Assembly (NCBI GenBank): GCA_002773185.1
Contig: PFBU01000080.1
Span: forward strand, 1 to 8,537
From: Candidatus Magasanikbacteria bacterium CG10_big_fil_rev_8_21_14_0_10_36_16
Lineage (GTDB): Bacteria > Patescibacteriota > Patescibacteriia > Magasanikbacterales > UBA922
DNA: 8,537 bases
Direction of reading: 5' to 3'
Below, piece by piece: positions 6,412 through 8,537 of this stretch. A model generated the notes under the pieces. It did not search any database. It worked only from the letters and a program-made list of their open reading frames with translations, and was not told the origin of the DNA. Each line of letters starts with the position of its first letter. Positions within the stretch are counted from its first letter, which is position 1. The position numbers and the translations under genes were made by a program.

Positions 6412-6460
6412 TTACTTGACATTATTCTGAAAGTGTGGTATCATCATTAATGACAAGTAA
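6412..6460. promoter_or_regulatory. Inverted-repeat operator around the 6472 gene promoter
   Basis: TTACTTGACATTA (6412-6424) and TAATGACAAGTAA (6448-6460) are inverted copies at 12 of 13 positions. The left arm covers the -35 box and the right arm covers the predicted transcript start, so a dimeric protein bound here should block transcription. The downstream gene encodes a winged-helix protein, making autoregulation the simplest reading. Confidence 0.6.
6416..6444 (+). promoter_or_regulatory. Promoter of the wHTH-ATPase-DUF4325 gene
   Basis: A perfect -35 TTGACA (6416-6421) and -10 TATCAT (6439-6444) are 17 bases apart, with a TGG extended -10 element. Transcription should start near 6451, giving a leader of about 21 bases. 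Confidence 0.8.
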
Positions 6461-6471
6461 CCACAAAGTAT

Positions 6472-7512
6472 ATGAACATAAAAAGGCTTATTTTAGAGGA
6501 ATTTAAAAAAAGTAATGAAATTAGATCTTCTGAAATTGCACAAAAAACAGGTAAAACTCGTTCTTGGATTAATCAAATCTTCAAATCTTTGGTTGAAGAA
6601 GGTAAAGTAGTCCTTATTGGTAAAAATAGAGGCGCTTTTTATATCTTGGCAAATAAAGAAAGTGTAAAGGAGGCCAAATCTCATATTTTTAGATTTCGTC
6701 GAGTATTCAAGAATGTTGAATTGAAAGAAGATAATGTTTTAAAAGATATCAAACATGAAACAGGAATTTTTTTAGATATTCCAGACAATATTTTACATAT
6801 TCTTGATTACAGTTTTACCGAGATGCTCAACAATGCTATTGATCACTCAGGGTCAGACAAAATAACAGTAGAGATGGAACGTAGCTCGACAGATATTTCT
6901 TTCAAAATTACTGATACAGGTGTTGGTATTTTAAATAACATCAAAGAAAAAAAGAATCTGCCAGATGTCATGGTGGCGATTGGCAATTTGCTCAAAGGCA
7001 AGACCACAACTGATCCTGCACGTCATACTGGTGAAGGAATATTTTTTACTTCACGTATTGCTGATACTTTTATAATCAATAGTTTTGGCAAGAAATTATT
7101 TTTCCATAATATTTTGGAAGACATTTTCGTGGATGATGTAAAAGAATTTCATGGTACAGAAATATTTTTTATTATTGCTCTGGATAGTAAAAAAGATTTG
7201 AAAAGTTTGTTTGATAAATATACTGACACTGTAACCGAGACTTATGCTTTCAATACTTCAGAAGTAATTGTGAAACTTTTTCAATTTGGTGACAACATGA
7301 TTTCTCGTTCGCAAGCCAAGCGTGTTTTAGAGGGTATGGAAAAATTTGAAAATATAACGCTTGATTTCAAAGATGTTCATACTGTTGGTCAGGGGTTTGC
7401 CGATGAAATATTTCGTGTCTGGCAAAATGAATATCCTAATCTAAAAATAGATTATCGCCATGCCAATGAAAATATTACGTTTATGTTGAAGCGGGCGAAA
7501 GGGGAAGTTTAG
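6472..7512 (+). CDS. Winged-helix, GHKL ATPase and STAS-like (DUF4325) regulator
   Basis: This 346-residue protein has three parts. Residues 1-60 form a winged-helix DNA-binding domain (SSEIAQKTGKTRSWINQIFKSL, then a wing ending GAFYILA). Residues about 95-235 are a GHKL/HATPase domain: N-box FTEMLNNAIDHS (115-126; E117, N120, N121), G1 box DTGVGI (148-153), and lid/G2 HTGEGIFFTSRIAD (185-198). Residues about 255-342 are a STAS-like DUF4325 domain with the signature GQGFADEIFRVW (306-317). The ATPase most resembles anti-sigma kinases of the SpoIIAB/RsbW type, and STAS domains are their usual antagonists. A partner-switch regulator in one chain is therefore plausible, but this is inference and no target is visible. 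There is no histidine-kinase phosphoacceptor domain and no membrane segment, so it is cytoplasmic. The start at 6472 follows a short leader without a Shine-Dalgarno sequence. It is flanked by its own promoter and terminator. Confidence 0.88.
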   Translation: MNIKRLILEEFKKSNEIRSSEIAQKTGKTRSWINQIFKSLVEEGKVVLIGKNRGAFYILANKESVKEAKSHIFRFRRVFKNVELKEDNVLKDIKHETGIFLDIPDNILHILDYSFTEMLNNAIDHSGSDKITVEMERSSTDISFKITDTGVGILNNIKEKKNLPDVMVAIGNLLKGKTTTDPARHTGEGIFFTSRIADTFIINSFGKKLFFHNILEDIFVDDVKEFHGTEIFFIIALDSKKDLKSLFDKYTDTVTETYAFNTSEVIVKLFQFGDNMISRSQAKRVLEGMEKFENITLDFKDVHTVGQGFADEIFRVWQNEYPNLKIDYRHANENITFMLKRAKGEV

Positions 7513-7528
7513 AAATTTAGAGAAAAAG

Positions 7529-7558
7529 AAAACCAGTCTTGAGGGAGACTGGTTTTTT
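7529..7558. terminator. Bidirectional terminator between convergent genes
   Basis: AAAACCAGTCT (7529-7539) pairs perfectly with AGACTGGTTTT (7546-7556), and a T run extends to 7558. An A-rich tract (7522-7532) to the left supplies the T run for minus-strand transcription. It therefore ends both the gene at 6472-7512 and the small minus-strand gene at 7562-7732. Confidence 0.9.
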
Positions 7559-7561
7559 GAT

Positions 7562-7732
7562 TTATAAATTATTTATATTTTCTTTTACTTTTTCAATTTC
7601 TATTTTAGTTTTTTCATCTTGTATTTTCGTTATTACATCTTTTTCTTTTTTGCCTAGTATAGAAATACGTTTTAATAAATTTTTGATATCTTCCAAAATA
7701 CTTGACTTTGAATCTTTCATATTTTTTGACAT
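7562..7732 (-). CDS. Small Lys-rich coiled-coil protein of unknown function
   Basis: This is a 56-residue protein, begun by the ATG at 7732 (MSKNMKDSKSSILEDIKNLL) and ended by TAA at 7562. It is almost entirely predicted helix, with spaced Ile/Leu/Val (I12, I16, L19, I23, L26, and later V33, I37, I44, V49, I53) that fit a coiled coil. It carries 14 Lys/Arg against 10 Asp/Glu, so it is mildly basic. There is no signal peptide, membrane segment or Cys. Three facts support a real gene: a perfect consensus promoter (TTGACA-17-TATAAT) 36 bases upstream, a terminator right after the stop, and a tidy fit between neighbours. It is divergent from an acidic coiled-coil protein starting 64 bases away; a physical partnership is possible but unproven. 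I do not recognise the family. Confidence 0.65.
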   Translation of the reverse strand: MSKNMKDSKSSILEDIKNLLKRISILGKKEKDVITKIQDEKTKIEIEKVKENINNL

Positions 7733-7754
7733 TTATTTAAATTAGTAATAATAT
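7726..7754 (+). promoter_or_regulatory. Plus-strand promoter of the 7797 gene
   Basis: TTGACA (7726-7731) and TAATAT (7749-7754) are 17 bases apart. Transcription should start near 7761, giving a 36-base leader. The -35 box overlaps the start codon region of the minus-strand gene (its ATGTCAA read backwards). Confidence 0.65.
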
Positions 7755-7774
7755 ATAGATGTATTCATATACAA

Positions 7775-7803
7775 ATTATATTCTAACCCATAATATATGT
7801 CAA
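7775..7803 (-). promoter_or_regulatory. Minus-strand promoter of the 7562-7732 gene
   Basis: On the minus strand a perfect TTGACA (7803-7798) and a perfect TATAAT (7780-7775) have a 17-base spacer. Transcription should start near 7768. The -35 box lies on the first codons of the plus-strand gene. Its position mirrors the plus-strand promoter exactly. Confidence 0.7.
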
Positions 7804-8537
7804 TTGGAGACAGACTCACTAGATTACAATCTTTAAAAAATGCTGGTGAGACAGCAAAAACAGAGAAAGGAGAAAAGAAGACACAAGAAACTCAAGGGGA
7901 ATCTGCCAAGGCAGAACAAGAAAGAGCCGCTAGAGAACAAGAATCTACTCAAATTCAAGAAAGCATGGCGGAGAGCCGAACTAAATTATCAGAGTTGACA
8001 ACAGGTTTACAAGAAGCAGAAGGTATAAATATGGAAGGGTTTCCTGCTGAAGTGGTAGCGGAAATCCAAGTCGAAATAGCTGGTATTAAAGAAGAAATTG
8101 AAACTGTGAATGCTGAAATTCAAGCACTCCAACAACGTTTGGAAGTATTAAATGGTGGTGCTACTGATGTTGTTGCAGAAGTTGTTAGTGAGGAGCAAGA
8201 GGATGGAAATGTAGAAATAGCTGAGGTAAATGCGGAATCAATTTTTGCAGATGCGCAACAAGAAATAATGGATGCAGAAGATATCCCAGCAGGTATGAAA
8301 GAAAGTGTTGTTGATTTTTTAAGTAAAATAAAAGATAAGGATCCAAAGACAGTTTCTTGGTATGGGGTTCTTTTTAAAGAGTTTGATCCAAGTTTGGAAC
8401 AAGCTCAACAATATTCTGCTGATTATGACTCTGAATCAAGAAGAGTTGTGGACGTTTTAAGTAAGACAGCTGATGGTAAAGGTATTGATTATAATCTTTT
8501 AAATGAAAAAGAAAGAGGTGAATTTGATGCAGATAGA
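7797..8537 (+). CDS. Acidic Glu/Gln-rich coiled-coil protein (C-terminus cut by window edge)
   Basis: The 247 visible residues start at the ATG at 7797 (MSIGDRLTRLQSLKNAGETA) and remain open to the window edge. Residues about 15-60 are a low-complexity charged stretch rich in Glu, Gln, Lys and Ala. Residues about 60-118 form a heptad-like coiled coil (RTKLSELTTGL, then VEIAGIKEEIETVNAEIQALQQRLEVL). An acidic linker follows (about 128-165). From about 166 the sequence looks more globular (VVDFLSKIKDKDPKTVSWYGVLFKEF). There is no signal peptide or membrane segment, so it is probably cytoplasmic. No known catalytic motif or named family is recognised; similar long Glu-rich coiled-coil proteins are common in Patescibacteria. 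Structural or scaffold roles are conceivable. There is no Shine-Dalgarno sequence. The gene shares a symmetrical divergent promoter region with the small coiled-coil gene at 7562-7732. Confidence 0.8.
   Translation, partial: MSIGDRLTRLQSLKNAGETAKTEKGEKKTQETQGESAKAEQERAAREQESTQIQESMAESRTKLSELTTGLQEAEGINMEGFPAEVVAEIQVEIAGIKEEIETVNAEIQALQQRLEVLNGGATDVVAEVVSEEQEDGNVEIAEVNAESIFADAQQEIMDAEDIPAGMKESVVDFLSKIKDKDPKTVSWYGVLFKEFDPSLEQAQQYSADYDSESRRVVDVLSKTADGKGIDYNLLNEKERGEFDADR

Noticed and set aside
7539..7745. 68-residue plus-strand hydrophobic open frame
   Set aside because: It begins inside the terminator and is the antisense of the Lys-rich coiled-coil gene; its Phe/Ile/Ser content is the mirror of Lys/Asp/Glu codons.

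Overview
The window is A+T-rich bacterial DNA (roughly two thirds A+T) using the standard genetic code. None of its eight gene starts has a recognisable Shine-Dalgarno sequence. These traits, the gene content (RuvB next to a PH-domain membrane protein, a B12-dependent ribonucleotide reductase, a wHTH-ATPase-STAS-like regulator, Glu-rich coiled-coil proteins) and the use of short leaders suggest a member of the Candidate Phyla Radiation (Patescibacteria). That assignment is inference; there is no rRNA or other marker in the window to prove it.

Left block, minus strand (1-2311): ruvB, a four-helix-bundle protein of the 23S rRNA intervening-sequence (IVP) family, a two-helix membrane protein and a membrane-anchored PH-domain protein that runs off the left edge. 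All point the same way and could be one operon. The IVP gene stands out because it sits inside a 31-bp inverted repeat (808-838 and 1208-1238), resembling an intervening-sequence cassette placed between ruvB and the membrane genes.

Central regulatory region (2312-2858): a 547-bp gap between divergent ruvB and nrdJ. It holds an extended -10 promoter for nrdJ, two NrdR-type boxes exactly 32 bp apart, a perfect DnaA-box 9-mer, a long A/T hairpin just before the nrdJ start, a cluster of TCCGGAT repeats and a small GC-rich hairpin. Deoxyribonucleotide supply is therefore probably under NrdR repression.

Central genes, plus strand: nrdJ (2859-6341), a full-length class II ribonucleotide reductase with intact active-site cysteines and a C-terminal Cys-rich tail, closed by a strong terminator. 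Next is a protein (6472-7512) that joins a winged helix, a GHKL ATPase and a STAS-like DUF4325 domain. Its consensus promoter is bracketed by a 13-bp inverted repeat, which suggests autoregulation. Its terminator closely resembles the nrdJ terminator and also faces the end of a convergent gene.

Right block: a 56-residue Lys-rich coiled-coil gene (7562-7732, minus) is divergent from a long acidic coiled-coil gene (7797 onwards, plus, cut by the window edge). Between them lie two near-consensus promoters in exact mirror symmetry: each -35 box is the reverse complement of the other gene's start (ATGTCAA), and the predicted transcript starts slightly overlap. This looks like a compact mutually exclusive switch and is one of the two most unusual features here, with the IVP cassette.
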